Below are positions 14,454 to 26,099 of a stretch of DNA of 60,170 bases, one piece after another. The stretch's first letter is position 1. Each line of letters opens with the position of its first letter. This DNA comes from Symbiodinium natans (lineage: Eukaryota > Sar > Dinophyceae > Suessiales > Symbiodiniaceae). The position numbers and the translations under genes were made by a program. The notes below the pieces were generated by a model. The model had not been told where the DNA came from. It saw nothing but the letters and a program-made list of their open reading frames with translations, and ran no database searches. The DNA is taken from the NCBI GenBank assembly GCA_905221605.1, contig CAJNDS010001213.1, positions 767,563 through 827,732 of the forward strand, given 5' to 3'.

Positions 14454-15460
14454 GTGGTCTAACTGAGCCACTGCAGATAGTTCGCACTGTTGACCCGCGA
14501 GAGGCGGAAAAGCACAGTGAGGTGTGGCTCCCGTCAGGCCACAAAGAGATCGGGGTCATAGAAAAGGCTGTGCGCCGTTTGCCGCCTGGTGAGGTGCGAA
14601 AAGGGAACTGGCTTCACCGCACTGACGTGAGGGTCGTACCGGCAAAGATGGTTTTCACAGTCAAACCGCCTGACGTGCAAGCTGTCGCGCCCGGGAACGG
14701 GGAGCATGCAGCTCAGCCAAGCTTGTTTAAACGCAAGGCGAGGCTTGTTGCGTGTGGAAACCATGCCCCTTCCACTGGCACCGAGATATACGCGTCAGGC
14801 GCTGCAGCAGAGTCACTTCGTTGTTTGGTGGTCATTAGCTCTAAGAGGCGTTGGATGCTAGGCATCTTAGATGTCACCTCAGCATTCCTCCTGACGCCCA
14901 TCCCTCAGGGCGAAGGGTTTCCTGTGTTTGCTCTAACACCGCCACGCTACCTTGTGCGACAAGGTCTTGCACAGGAGGGAGAGCTCTGGATCCTCACGCA
15001 CGCCGTCTATGGCCTCAGGGAGTCACCAAAGCTGTGGTCAGACTTTAGGGATTCCCAGCTTTTGGCCCTTAGATGCGTGGTCAACGGAGTTGAGTTGCAG
15101 CTACTCAAGGGCAAGTTAGACACGAACTGGTGGCGCGTCGTGCAAACCAGTGATGGACAAGTCGTGGGAGGTTTAATCACCTACGTCGATGACTTCCTAC
15201 TTGCTGGCTGTGTTGAAGTCATCGAGGCCCTCGCCAAGGCCATCCAGTCGATCTGGAAAACAACCCCCCTCACACTTGCGTCGCCCAGTCAGCCACTGAG
15301 GTTTTTAGGGGTTGAGATCCTAGTGCAGGGTTTAGGGTTTGTTCTGTCGCAGCAGGCCTACGCAGAGGAGCTGCTACGCCTCAACAACGTCAAGCCCACT
15401 GCGCTGGGTAAGATCCCTTGCCCAAGGGACTTAGTCTTTCGACACTCTCCTGACGGATGA
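14342..15460 (+). pseudogene. pol: Pol fragment 3: reverse transcriptase
   Basis: RT of the copia type: VPAKMVFTVKP, then RKARLVACGNH, GILDVTSAFLLTPIP (first catalytic Asp), HAVYGLRESPKLW and TYVDDFLLAG (YVDD codons 15182-15193). All catalytic Asp are present. The fragment joins the preceding one through an indel at ~14340-14365 and leaves frame near 15445, ending at a TGA at 15458-15460. The frame-0 sequence directly after ~15445 continues the protein (DTLLTDESPAEESV). Confidence 0.92.
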
Positions 15461-16763
15461 GTCCCCCGCCGAGGAGTCAGTTCGTACAGCCCAGAGGCTG
15501 ACCGGAGAAATCTTGTGGCTGAGCCAGCGCACGAGACCGGATCTCGCGTTCACCGCTTGTGTTCTTGCTACGTTGAGCACAAAGGCGCCTGAAAGGGCTG
15601 CACGCATCGCTGAAAGAGCACTCGCCTATGTGCAGCAAACCAAAGCCTTTGCTCTCACTGCTGACGCAGATGACAGAGGCCTAGTGGCATACAGCGATGC
15701 CTCTTTTGCGCCAGACGGTAACCGCTCGCACACCGGCTGGGTAGTCTTCTTGCACGGATCGCCTGTCTGCTGGCGTTCGGCCAGGCAGGCGTTTGTCACA
15801 CTCAGCACTGCAGAGTCCGAGCTTGTCGCAGGACTTGATGCTGTCGTTGCATTGCAGTCTGCAGAGGCCATGCTGGGTGAGTTTGGGGTCGTTAACTTAG
15901 GTAAGACCTTGAGGGTTGACTCACAGTCTGCGCTTGCCATCGCCATTGGCCAAGGTTCTTGGCGAACCCGCCACCTGAGGGTGCGCGCCAATTATCTCAG
16001 GGAGCAGTATGAGACTGGCGAGATCATTCCCGTTTACTGCCCAGGTGTAGAGCAAGCCGCTGACCTTCTCACCAAGGCACTCCCATCTGCAAGGATCAGT
16101 GAGCTCTTAGCGATATGGGGCTTGCTTGAGTACAGCGCACAGTCCACTCCACAGGTGAGGTCTCTTTTTGCAGAGCCCCGTGCAGCGGAAGCTGGCACTG
16201 TCACTCAGACCGATCAGCATTTGCGAGCGCTGGCGGTTTTGCTAGCATTTGCACAGGTTATAGGCGCTGCCAGTCAGGAGGACGAAGAGCCCGAAGACCT
16301 GTCGCTCCCAGTTCCCTTGGACGCCGACCTGATGCTTGCAGTGTGCATTTTCGGTGTTGCGTTTTGTGCCATTGTTTTGTGGGAGTTTCTGAAGTGGAGT
16401 TTTGCCTTTTTGTCCCGCAGGACCTTCGGCATGAGCAGTGTGTCGCTAAGCCAGCGAAAGGCACGCAAGTTGCAGCGTCTCAGGGACCGCACGGAGCAAG
16501 CAATCTGGGCAGAAATCTCTGAGAGAGAGGCAGCGGCCAGTTCCTCACAGCGTCTTGCGACCGCTTCCGGGAGGAACGCGCCAGCTTCCACTAGGCAGGC
16601 CGATGAAGCACCAACTCGTTTCTTTGCAACGCCAGAGGGCAACACGCTTCATCGCACCAAGGCCTGTTCCACACTTGCCCGTTCACACAAGTTTGTTGTG
16701 TTTGAGGTCTGCCGGCAGTGCCACAGGAGCCAGGCAGACTGCACGCAGCATAGCACACGTTAG
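15446..16763 (+). pseudogene. pol: Pol fragment 4: RNase H plus C-terminal transmembrane/zinc extension
   Basis: RNase H begins with VAYSDASFAP (Asp codon 15696-15698), continues through TLSTAESELVAGLDA (catalytic Glu) and RVDSQSALAIA (Asp), and ends near LLTKALPSARISELLAIWGL, typical of Ty1/copia. About 200 further residues follow. They contain a hydrophobic segment LMLAVCIFGVAFCAIVLWEF (from 16329), a basic helix rich in R/E, and a terminal H-x4-C-x14-C-x2-C motif (His 16650, Cys 16665, 16710, 16719). Standard copia pol stops shortly after RNase H, so the tail is an accessory region. The stop is TAG at 16761-16763. Confidence 0.9.
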
Positions 16764-16924
16764 GGCGTCCGCCGCCCTGACGGGTAGGTTGCGCGCCCCA
16801 TTGCGCAGGCCTGCCAGCAGTGCTTTCCTTTTGCAAAGAGGTGCCGTGAGAGCCCTCGCACTCTGAGGCCAGCCGGCCAGCTTCAGCCTTTCCTTCGGTA
16901 GGAGCTCGTACCTCCTCCCGGAAG

Positions 16925-17013
16925 GGATGGACATGTACAGGTTTTGTTTGTCGCAATACCCTAGCGGTGTTGCGAAGGAGGAGTGTTGAAGCCTCCTCCT
17001 GTACATGTCATCC
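16925..17013 (+). other. Nested inverted repeats able to form a branched hairpin
   Basis: The outer arms 16925-16941 and 16998-17013 pair over 16 bp with one bulge. Inside, 16951-16960 pairs with 16966-16975 (TCGCAATACC/GGTGTTGCGA, one G-U type pair). Then 16976-16983 pairs with 16993-17000 (AGGAGGAG/CTCCTCCT). The last three bases of that helix compete with the outer stem. Confidence 0.75.
16972..16983 (+). promoter_or_regulatory. Candidate polypurine tract of the retroelement
   Basis: GCGAAGGAGGAG lies directly before TGTTGAAG. A purine run immediately 5' of a TG start is where plus-strand priming is expected next to a 3' LTR. Confidence 0.5.
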
Positions 17014-17250
17014 TGTAGCAGTTGCACCATGCATTTTTCCTTTGTTGCTTATAGGCCCGAACAGTAGCCTTGAGCATGTTTAAGACAAGCATGTACAGTT
17101 TCACATTAGACATAGTAGGTGCCAAACCCTACAAAGCAGCTCTTGTCTCTTCGTTTGTGCGTGTAAAATCTTCGCGTTTTGTGAGTGCTTTGCCATGGCT
17201 TTGAGGGACGATTCTGGGGAATTGCGCAGTCCACTGGTTTCTTCCTCACA
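16984..17250 (+). repeat. Candidate 3' LTR
   Basis: Starts TGTTGAAG after the purine tract and could end at TCCTCACA (17250) or at ACTCACCA (~17268). No second copy was found upstream of gag, so the LTR call rests on position, the TG...CA ends and the purine tract. Confidence 0.4.
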
Positions 17251-17269
17251 GCCTGCTGGTACTCACCAG

Positions 17270-17516
17270 CATTTAGGCTTTAGGCTTTAGGCTTGAAGGT
17301 TTGGGGTGTAGAGTTTAAGGTTCAAGGGTTAGGGTTTCAGGGGGAGGGTTTTGGGTTTAGGTTTTTTATTTGGGGGGGGGGGGGGGGGGTGAAGGGGGGA
17401 GGGGGGCTGGCGAACCGAGAACTGGTATCATAGTATATATGTCTATATATATATATGCACTTATTTATTTCTTTATTTATTTATTTGTATATGTGCATAA
17501 AAACATATACAAAGAT

Positions 17517-17549
<33 letters not shown>

Positions 17550-17575
17550 AAGCAAAAACAAAACAAGACGCAATA
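17270..17575. repeat. Telomere-like words, poly-G, (TA)n, (TTTA)n and (AG)n microsatellites
   Basis: TTTAGGCTTTAGG-type units at 17270-17360, a G run at 17372-17390, TATATA at ~17432-17455, TTTA repeats at ~17460-17490 and AGAGAG at ~17515-17550. No coding signal is seen. Confidence 0.88.
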
Positions 17576-18843
17576 AAACACTGTCACGCCGCTAAACCCA
17601 GCCCTGTCTAAAGGCCCCCAGTGCGCGCAGAGAAGAGGAAGCGGCCCTCGCCACTTTCACCCAAAAAGGGTTTTGGGCCATGGGGCTGGCTGTCTGGGGT
17701 TAAGGGCTTAGGATTGCGGTGAGGTTTCAGGGTTGAGGGTCGAGGATTTGTCGAAAGTTCAAGGTGGTCTTCGACGCGGAAAGCTTGCGTAGATTGCAGA
17801 ATTTAGAGGTTTAAGGGTTCAGGGGTTAGGGTGGGTCCGGGTTTAAGGGTTTAAAGTTCGGGTTTCTGATTTCAGGGTCAACGGTTTAGGGGTTAGCCCA
17901 TGACAAAAAACTCTTTCATTCAGGGCAGATCCCCAAGTGACACCTGTTGGTCCATGTATATTTTGAAAACTCATACATGATGGTCCCAACACATCATACC
18001 CCGTATGTGATGGGTACCCCCACAAAAATGAATCCAATATATTGCGCCCACAGCCCCAGACTCCCAAAGCCCAAAACTACATCCCCAAACCCTCAAGAAG
18101 CACAGATCCTGAAGGAGAGACCTTAAACCCAGAGCCCAAACCGCGCAACACCTTTCCAAAAAAAATCTCAGCGAACCTACCAGATGTGGGTTTTTTCGGT
18201 TTTGCTGGTGGGGCTTCAGGTTGCGGCTCGTGAGCTGCATCTGTGTTTGGGGTTGAGGGTTTAGGTTTCAGGGCATAGGGGTTTCTGCTTTGGGTTGAAG
18301 TTGAGAGTTTCAAGTTTAAAGGGCTTGAGGTTTTGGCTCTAATGTTCATTGTAGGGTTCAGTGTTTAGGGTTTGGTGTTCAGAGCTTTGGGCTCAATTAG
18401 TTTGAGATTTCAGAGCTATATGTTGTCATTTATACATCCTTACTTGTGTAGTTTCGTTGTGATTTTCACCAACACCCAAATCTCCCAAAACCCAAATCCC
18501 CAGACCCGAACTATATACGCCTATATACGCCCTGTCCGAACCTGTGAATTTACAGGTCCGAAGCCCCAAAAAATGATTCCCAATACGGTGTGATAACACG
18601 ATAACGCTGCCCACGTGCACGCTGCGTACCGTGGTGCTTTTGGATTTCTGGGGGACGCTTTGGGACGTCCGGGCTCATGACGTTCAACGCTTTTTGGAAG
18701 TGTGGGCTCACGAAATGCGAATCTGTCGTCTCGTTTGGACGCCTGGGCTTACATGGTCTCTCACTGTTTGGTGTCCACGCTGGCAGAATCGATCATTGCG
18801 CAGCGACCTAAACTCCTAAATCCTCAACCCTCAACTGTCTGAG
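17576..18843. other. Intergenic DNA with degenerate TTTAGGG/CCCTAAA
   Basis: Both orientations of the telomere-like motif occur. A weak open stretch at 18631-18819 has no splice or homology support. No gene is called. Confidence 0.6.
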
Positions 18844-21169
18844 GCTTTGGAGCAGGTCGTGCACCTTGTCCGCGCAAGTTCCGAGATCACAGGGGCCACT
18901 TGCATGCAGCCATGAGCGGTTGAGGGCACTGTCAACTGCATTTGCAAGAAGTTTTTGTGTGTGGATTCAATCTTTTTTGCTAATCTTGCACTGAAGTCTC
19001 CAAGTCCACTCCCAAGCCTCTTCAGCCAAGACCTCCAAAACCCAAGTCCTACCACACAACATCCTAAAATCCCCATCCCCGCACCCTAGAAAGCATAAAT
19101 CCTAAGCTCCAATGAAGCCAAAAATACTACACTCGAAACCCTGAACTCCTTAAATCCTTGTCAGGTTCGCCTCACCAATTGTGCCATCCTCGGCCAGCAT
19201 GCCTCCATCACGGAGGTCGGCCGGTTACTGAAGCAGATGGGCCCCCCGGCAGCAATGGGGTTTAGGTTTTGTGGTTTTTGATTTGGGGCTCCGAAAGCCT
19301 AGGTAGGATGTAGGTTAAAGTTTGGCTGTCCGAGGCGTATTCTTTTATTTTGCAGTCTGAATTGGAGGGTGGCACGGTAGGGACAGGGCGAGAGTTAAAG
19401 GATCTTCCACCCAACCCAAGCTGGGTTGAGCTAGGGCTGGTCGACCCCTGAACACCGAAATCCGAGAACCTATGCGATTTGGCATGGCGGGCCAGCAGCG
19501 TTCTGACGCACGGAAGATCATGTTGAGAATAAGCGGATGCTCCGTGCTTAGACCTGGATAGCTCTTGTGTAGGGGCCATGGCGGCAAGAAGTTCATTGCA
19601 AAGCTTAGGGTCCACTCCTGGAGCAGTTACATTTCGAATGCTTCGGGCCTCATGATATTGAACTCTGAACCCTAACGGGCTCTTGCCCAGTCCAAGGAAG
19701 TACAGCAACCAACCCGGGATCTCTAGCCCGAAGCCCTAAACCCTGAACCTTCTAGGCACTTTTAGCCCTTCTAGATTCGCCCTTTGGGCCTTGGTTCGTT
19801 TTTTTGTGGCGAATTAGCCAACACCACAAAAAGGTGCCCTTACTGTATCAGGCTATGATCGAAGGGCTACCTGGCCTTAAACCCTAAAGCACCCTCGGCC
19901 CTAAACCGTCACATCATGTACAGAAGGTGCAGGCGCCACGGCACACTTCTTGCGAGAAGTGGACCTTTCTCAGCGCCTTGCCTGAAAAGCCCGAATGCCA
20001 GTTGAATTTAAATGAAGGGCTTAGGGCAGTGCAGGGTCCAGGGTGTAGGGTTTCAAGCTTCCGTCCGCGACCCAGACAGCTCGCGATCTCGCGACCAAGC
20101 CTTGCTCAAAGACCCCAAAACCCTGCAGTTAAGCAATGGTCCTTCGATGCAAATACGGATCTCAGATGTGATCCTAAACCAGAAACCCCAAGAGTATATT
20201 AGAACCTGAAGCCCAATGAATCCGCCCGTTTTGAGAACCCACCCTATCCGAAGCTCCGCAACCCTAAATTGAAATCAAAGTAAGCATCTCATAAATTTCG
20301 GTCATGCTTTTTGTGACAAAGATTCAAACTTGTTGTACCAGAACTTCTGGGTTTAAACATGGCTGATGATAACGACGACGATGTCAGAATGTTTAAACTT
20401 ATGGATCCGCATGCTTGAGGTCAAAATGAGGTGCACGAGGGTTCAGGGGGAAGGGTTTTCTTTGCGTTGGCGTCTTCTTCGGGTGCTGCTACTTAACAGG
20501 GCTCCTTGCCACGCGGAAACCGCCCCCAAGAAGCCGTTGATAGCACTGCAGTTAGAGACGCCGAGCAGCACAGAGTGTCGAGGCGAGGAGAGGTCGGCGC
20601 GAAGGTCTTAAGGGGTTTAGGAAAGTTCAGGGTTTTTGAGGATTTAGAGACCTCAAGCCTCCTTTCGACCTCAACCCTAAAATCAAACAGGCAAAAGCTG
20701 TTGGCTAGCCCCCAAACCATACAGGCACGTGACTGCAATTTGCAGGAACATCCGCGAACTTACAGGTTCTAGGCCAAGATTGCGGGTTCGTGGTGCTAGT
20801 CGACTTTTCTCCAAACACTTGGCTTGCAAGAACAGACTAGGGGAGTCACCCTTTACGGGTCTGCGTGGCCAGTTATCCAACGATATCCAAGTCGCTGTCC
20901 GTTTTGAAAGCCCGAAATATACAGGGCCGTATTTCAAAAACGAGCCAAATAGGCACCATGGTTGTGAAAGCCGTCCAGTTCAGGCTTCAAGGCTACGTTT
21001 GCTTAGTCTTCGGGAATGAAGAGGTTTTTGGCGCTCGTAGCTTAAGGATCGGGGGCTAAGGTTTAGTGCCCTCCCTGCACCCAGGAATTTACTGGACGAC
21101 GAGTCCGCACGAAAGACGCTGAGAGATGAATTGGCCTATTTGTTCGCCAACCCGTTGAGCACAACTTAA
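18844..21169 (+). CDS. Tentative multi-exon gene, unknown function
   Basis: Exon-like islands on one strand: 18844-~18909 (after CTGAG; VVHLVRASSEITGATCMQ), 19165-~19255 (after TTGTCAG; VRLTNCAILGQHASITEVG and RLLKQM), ~19933-19985 (GATAHFLREVDLSQRLA in one frame), ~20549-20610, and a terminal exon 21085-21169 (after CCCAG; RKTLRDELAYLFANPLSTT, then TAA). Each island follows an AG acceptor and lacks the telomere-like words that fill the gaps. Phases between the islands could not all be closed. Whether they form one transcript is inferred only from strand and proximity. Confidence 0.35.
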
Positions 21170-22440
21170 AGCTTTGAGCCCTGCACCCTGCTTGCCAATA
21201 ATGAACCTCCCCCTCCTCTATCCGGTAGGGGGCCGGAAAATGTAATTGCAGAGGGTTTGGGTTTGAACGGGGCTGTAGTTTGTTGAAGAGGGCTCGTTTT
21301 CATAAGGGCTGGCCTCTCCTGGGCCTCTTCTAAGCCTCTTCTGGGCCTTTTCTATAGTTTTATGATTTCTTTGTGTGGGGGGGGGGTTTACAAGTGAGTT
21401 CCGCGACTGTTTGTTTTTTTTTTGCGGGGCAAGTCAGCACAAACTCGTGACCGAGTTCTAGACACATCACCCGAAACCTTGACTGCCTAAACCCTACACC
21501 TGTGAGCCTAGCCGACATGACTCTGGTGTCTTGACGATCTGAGGACGAAAATCTTCACGGGGGCTGATCCTAAGCATTGTACCTAGAGCAACCTACATGG
21601 TCACCTATCCCTTCTTCAAGAGTTTACAGGTCACTCCACGCATGAGATCACCTCCACAACGTAGCAGTTTTGGGTCAGCGCATTAGGTTCTTAGGGCTTC
21701 TATGATCAGTAATGTTTCTCACATGCCCGGTGCTACACTCTTTTTCTAGTTTCAAGGGGCAGGTTCCTTTATGAACACCTTTTAAACAAAAAGGGTACCT
21801 TGTTCTTTCCTGCTTGGGGATCTAGCCGGGTGGCATTCAATATAGGGTTATAGGGATGCATTGGAGGATCGTGGAAACGGCCATCAAGGAGCCCCCCCCC
21901 CTCCCTTTGGTGCTGGGTTCGGGATTGGGTGTTTAGGGTATTGGGTTTGCCTTCCTTCATGGTAGGGTTTCGGAGAATCCCTCACCACCCTACCGTGGCT
22001 GAGGGGCTTTCTACCCCCGAACCCCAAGCCCTAAACCCCTGACTATGAAGAATCTGCCTCCACAAATTGGCATAAATTCAGAAGGACGCCCTGTTTTATT
22101 GTTTTAGGGTTAGGAAACGCTTGTAGGCAAGAAAGGGCAGCTTTCTTTTTCCTTGGGTTCTAGTTCCCATAACACGCTTTCCTTGAACCAGCAGCTTAAC
22201 AAGCCGTCCTTGTGCAGCCAATAGTTGAACTTAAAAGTTTTGGGTTTGTCTTCTTCTACCGGTACATAGGGCTAAGGGTCGAGAGCAGACTTGTGTCTTT
22301 GGTTTTGGAACCAGGAGGCTTGGGCAACAGATGTCTCTACCGGAACCTTAAAACTGCCGTTTAATCTTCTGCAAGAACTTTCCCTGACAACCTCCCCGAT
22401 CCCGAGCCCGCATGAAAACCTTAGGCCCTTTTGCTTCTCC
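21170..22440. other. Intergenic DNA
   Basis: Short CCCTAAA/TTTAGGG words, a G run at ~21379 and a C run at ~21893. No coding stretch was supported. Confidence 0.5.
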
Positions 22441-23126
22441 TGCGTCCTTCTCACGTCGCAGGAGCGTTGCGAGCGCGGCTCTGGCGAAGGGGCCCGAGGG
22501 CCGCTGTGGCAGCTGAGCTGCCTTGCAGGGGCTTTAGGGTTGAGGCTAAGAGGGTAAGAGGGTAAGAGCCGTCAGAACAGTAGCAGCAGTAGTAAAAGCA
22601 AGAGTAGTACGAATGCATCCAGGGGAATATCGTTTCGAACCACCTGCGCCTGGAGTGAGTTCGGACTGATGGCGGTACCGCGGAGCAGCGGAGTAGGCAC
22701 AAAGTCCATGTTTCATGGTTTGCATTGGGGAGTATTTGGTACACCGTTGTAAATTTGCACATTTTGTACTGCTCATGAAGTCCAGTGGAGTCTGTCATGT
22801 CCACTTCGGTGTGCCAAGAGTCTAAGGGGGACGGGGTTTGGCGCTTTCAAAAAGGGGCCACGCTACTAGTCTACGAGCTTAACGCACTTTCGTCTTGCCG
22901 CATTGGCATGGTGACTTCAGAAGCCCCTTGCCATGGGAGGGTTTTTGGGGTGGGGGGGGAGCAACTGCAAAAGGACCCTTAAGCCCAACGTTCCCAGAGC
23001 TCGCCGATCTGAGTTCTCGACAGTCCGAAGGTTGACGATAGTGTGATCGTCACAGGGCCTCTTTCACTTAATTCGTTCGATAGGGCCTTTCTTTCATGTA
23101 GGATTTAGGATACCGTCCCGTGCTAG

Positions 23127-23253
23127 GTTAGACTTGAGCTCCAACTGCATCAAGCAGCCGCAGATGCTGTTCGATCGCCTTCAGGCCTGTCATCTTTTGG
23201 CTCCCGACTCTGCACCTCGCCCCAAACGACCTCAGAAGATTCACGATGTTTAG
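23127..23253 (+). CDS. Candidate terminal exon, unknown protein
   Basis: It starts after GTGCTAG and reads LDLSSNCIKQPQMLFDRLQA, then CHLLAPDSAPRPKRPQKIHDV and TAG at 23251-23253. The one-base phase at the start requires an upstream exon, not identified with confidence; 22467-22535, after a CGCAG acceptor, is a possible one. Family not recognised. Confidence 0.4.
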
Positions 23254-23300
23254 CCCGAAGTCTTGCATCTCATCCACACCAGACACATGTACAAGTGCGA

Positions 23301-23408
23301 ATGTTCACTCAAAGCATTGAGCCTGAGGGCCTGGACATGAGTTTTGTTCAGGGCTTCCAGTTCTCCTTTGCGGAAGATGTTGCAGCTTGCAGTGTTGCTT
23401 GCGGTTAG
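23301..23408 (+). CDS. Short ATG-initiated ORF, 35 residues
   Basis: It encodes MFTQSIEPEGLDMSFVQGFQ followed by FSFAEDVAACSVACG and TAG. The composition is protein-like and it lies 50 bp after the preceding exon. It could be an exon of the same or the next gene. Confidence 0.25.
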   Translation: MFTQSIEPEGLDMSFVQGFQFSFAEDVAACSVACG

Positions 23409-23833
23409 TTTATCAGTTGCTTATGGTGTAGATCATTCCGGAGGTGTCTTGCCTCAATCCCTGGGGACTGTTAGGGTTCACAGAGAGAGTTTAGCAGGCC
23501 TACAGTGCCTTGAGGGTGTAAGGCTTATAAGGTTTATAGGGCTTGGAGAGCTCAGGGATGATAGGGCTCAGGAGGGCGTATCATTTGCGAAAGTTTCTGA
23601 GGGCTTACACGCGTTAAGGCTAAGGTTTTCATTGGATGGTCATAGCGTGTATGCGGTTTAGAGGGTTATGATTTGTGGGTTTAGGGCTCAACTCTAAACC
23701 CTCAACCCTCAGCCCCAAACCGGCAAGCGAGGCGTGGGCTTCATGGGCCTACAGAGAAGGCGCGCTTTGTCTGGCACAGAGTCTCTCGGACAGAAATGCG
23801 AGAAGGGTTCTACAGCATTTCGTGGGTTGGCCT

Positions 23834-23895
23834 GTAGGCTCACAGGTTCATGAATAGGTATGTCGAGGAATATGACTACAGTAAGTAAGGTCATA
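23834..23895. repeat. Diverged relative of the 6114-6224 foldback element
   Basis: It shares AGGTTCATG, a TAGGTAT-like block and AGTAAGTAAGGTCATAA with the element at 6114-6224, in the same order. Confidence 0.4.
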
Positions 23896-24345
23896 ACCAG
23901 TTTCAATTTTCACCCAAATTAGAATTACTTCGCCATGAATGCTTGTCCACTTCAGAGAAATGGCCATGCGAGGTCCAGGGCCCAGGGTTTAGCGGTTAGA
24001 GCTGGGGGAGCCTTTTTTATCGCTGAGGGTTTTGCAAGTGGAGAATGGCGTTGAGCAAGAGATCATAAATCCCAAGCTCAGAAGCAGTGTCTTCCAGTCG
24101 AGCCAAGTTGTTTAGTCACCATCATAAGTTCTTGCTTGCGGAAGTGTCACGCCCGGCTGAAGGAAAACTTCTGTCTACGGGTGTACAACGCTGGCATGTG
24201 TGTCATCAATCACCCTAGATTCAGTCAAATGTCTGCAGGTTTTAGGTACGCAGTTCTAGAACCGGCTCGTTTGGCCTCATGGTGGCTGCCATGCCACAGG
24301 GCATGGGCTAGGTCCGCGAACTTCTCAACCCCTCAATCAATAACA

Positions 24346-24593
24346 CTTAAGTCCAAGACTTCCCAAGTCTGTGAAAGGCAGGAAAAGCTCCAGAATTTCG
24401 TTTATGGGGTTGCATACAATATCGATACGCTTCAGGGATACGAGTGTAGATACGAATACATTTCCAGTACATGATGGATACGAACTGGATACCATCTAGA
24501 ATACAAGGGGCGATACGCAGGTGAATGCATCCATAACAAGAAAATAATGGCCTGAGATGCTTCCCATACTACTTGGGAAGTCTTGGACTTAAG
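24346..24593. mobile_element. 248 bp MITE-like element with 23 bp perfect terminal inverted repeats
   Basis: CTTAAGTCCAAGACTTCCCA (continuing AGT, 24346-24368) is matched by its exact reverse complement at 24571-24593. The interior carries about eight GATAC-type words (24420-24520). No coding capacity for a transposase. Confidence 0.7.
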
Positions 24594-26095
24594 TTATGAA
24601 GCCATGGCAGGGGCGTATGCACAATTACATGTCTACGCCATCATTTTATCAATATTGCTGTTGTTGCCAAGCGGTTTTGGGCACCCCCAAACCCCAAGCC
24701 CCTATTCCCGTAAGCAGCCTTAAAAAACCAAAATCTCGGGACGCCTCCTGAGGCCCAAAGTGCACCAAGGAGGACCTGGGTGGGTTCGGGAGCTTTTGGA
24801 GGTTTTTTTCTCTCAAGTCTACAATACAGCCTAGAAGCTTAGGGTTTCGAGTTAGCGCTTAGGGTTTTCGAAAGGCCTGCGCCGGCGATTCGCAGGACCT
24901 TTTCAAAGCATTATGTGATGGGCAACACCCCACCCTCCCAGAACCCCCTTTCATGTAAATCGAGCACTTCCATCGTTTTTTTCTCATTCGGCTCGCTCAG
25001 CTTCTAATCCATTTTGGACCCATTCGACCCGCTCAGCCCAGACGACACGCACAGGCTCTTGTTAGTTTGCATCAGTACTACTGGAACCGGCCACTTTTTC
25101 CCAATCATGGGGTACACCCCCCCCTTCGACCCTAACTCCTTAATCCTACTCTTCAATCCGATTATATACCCTAATTCCTAAAGTTCCTCAGCGACCAAAA
25201 TCAGAGCACGACCCCACTAAGTCACTAAGCTTTAAATGTATGCATGTGAGGTTCATCGGGCCTTTAGAGCTATAGTATAGGGTTTGTTTGGCTTAGCAGC
25301 TACAAGTGTATCAGATTCAGCGTTCAGCGTGACCCCTTTGTGTGGAATCGTCACTGCGATCAACCCCCAAGCGGCTGCAAAAGCATTCAGATTCTGCTCC
25401 GACAACACAAATCCCAAACCCTAAATCCTGATCTGAGGATGTGTACTAGGGGGTCAAGTCAAGGGAGGGGCTAGCCGACCCAGTCGTAATTCCTAGCCTT
25501 AGATCCTGGACCTAGACCCTAGCCGAGACACCGCGGGAGCCATCACCTAAGACTTCATTCCTGAAGCCCACGGAAAACGGAGTCAAGAGCCCAGTCGCAG
25601 CAAGATCAAGCACCGATAGCCCTGCACTCTTAGCCCTGAACCCTGGAGCCTAAACCCTGTGAACCCTAAACTGTCCAGGCGGTACACGGCACACAGTCGC
25701 GGTTTACACTGAAAAGGATCCATAATCTAGATCCCCCTCTTCTAAGCCCCCAACCCACACCCTAGCCCTGGTGGCTTAAGGGTTTGGGGTTCAGGGCCCC
25801 CTACACCTTCTAAAGACACAAGCCTGTCGCCCATGGCAGGCTTGTCCTCGGGGGGCCTTGCTGCATCTGCCCCGGTTTCTGGAGCAGGGCCGAGAGGCAC
25901 GGATGAGGGTTTTCGAGTTTAGGGATCAGGTTTCAAGGTTGAGAAGTTGTGGTTAAGTTTGAGAGTGTAGTTTCTACCTCGGAACTTGGACCCCTAAGGT
26001 TGCAGTTGGGTTTGGGAGGGCAGGGGCCCTTGCCAAGAACCTCCAGCAAAAAGATGGGAATATTTTGGGGAGAATACTTTTCTCTGAACCGCAAT
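24594..26095. other. Intergenic DNA, no gene recognised
   Basis: Unique sequence mixed with telomere-like words (for example 24840-24870 and 25630-25680). No exon candidate met the acceptor-plus-frame standard used elsewhere. Confidence 0.5.
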
Positions 26096-26099
26096 TAGG

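Larger units (their letters stand above)
8328..17250 (+). mobile_element. Decayed Ty1/copia LTR retrotransposon (dinoflagellate type)
   Basis: Domain order on the plus strand is gag, aspartic protease, C5-methyltransferase-like domain, integrase, 2OG-Fe(II)-oxygenase-like domain, reverse transcriptase with YVDD, and RNase H. Integrase before RT is diagnostic of Ty1/copia. Coding is broken by a +1 frameshift at ~10735, TAA at 12003-12005, an indel at ~14340-14365 and a +1 frameshift at ~15445. A purine tract and a TGTTG start suggest a 3' LTR near 16984, but no matching 5' LTR is seen, so the copy is 5'-truncated or its left end was replaced by the monomer array. The island is richer in G+C than its flanks and nearly free of the telomere-like words that fill them. 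Confidence 0.95.

Noticed and set aside
23344-23661. 106-codon ORF with a signal-peptide-like start (MLQLAVLLAVSLSVAYG)
   Set aside because: Most of it is GTTTAGGG-type words read in frame, and it overlaps a better short frame in another phase.
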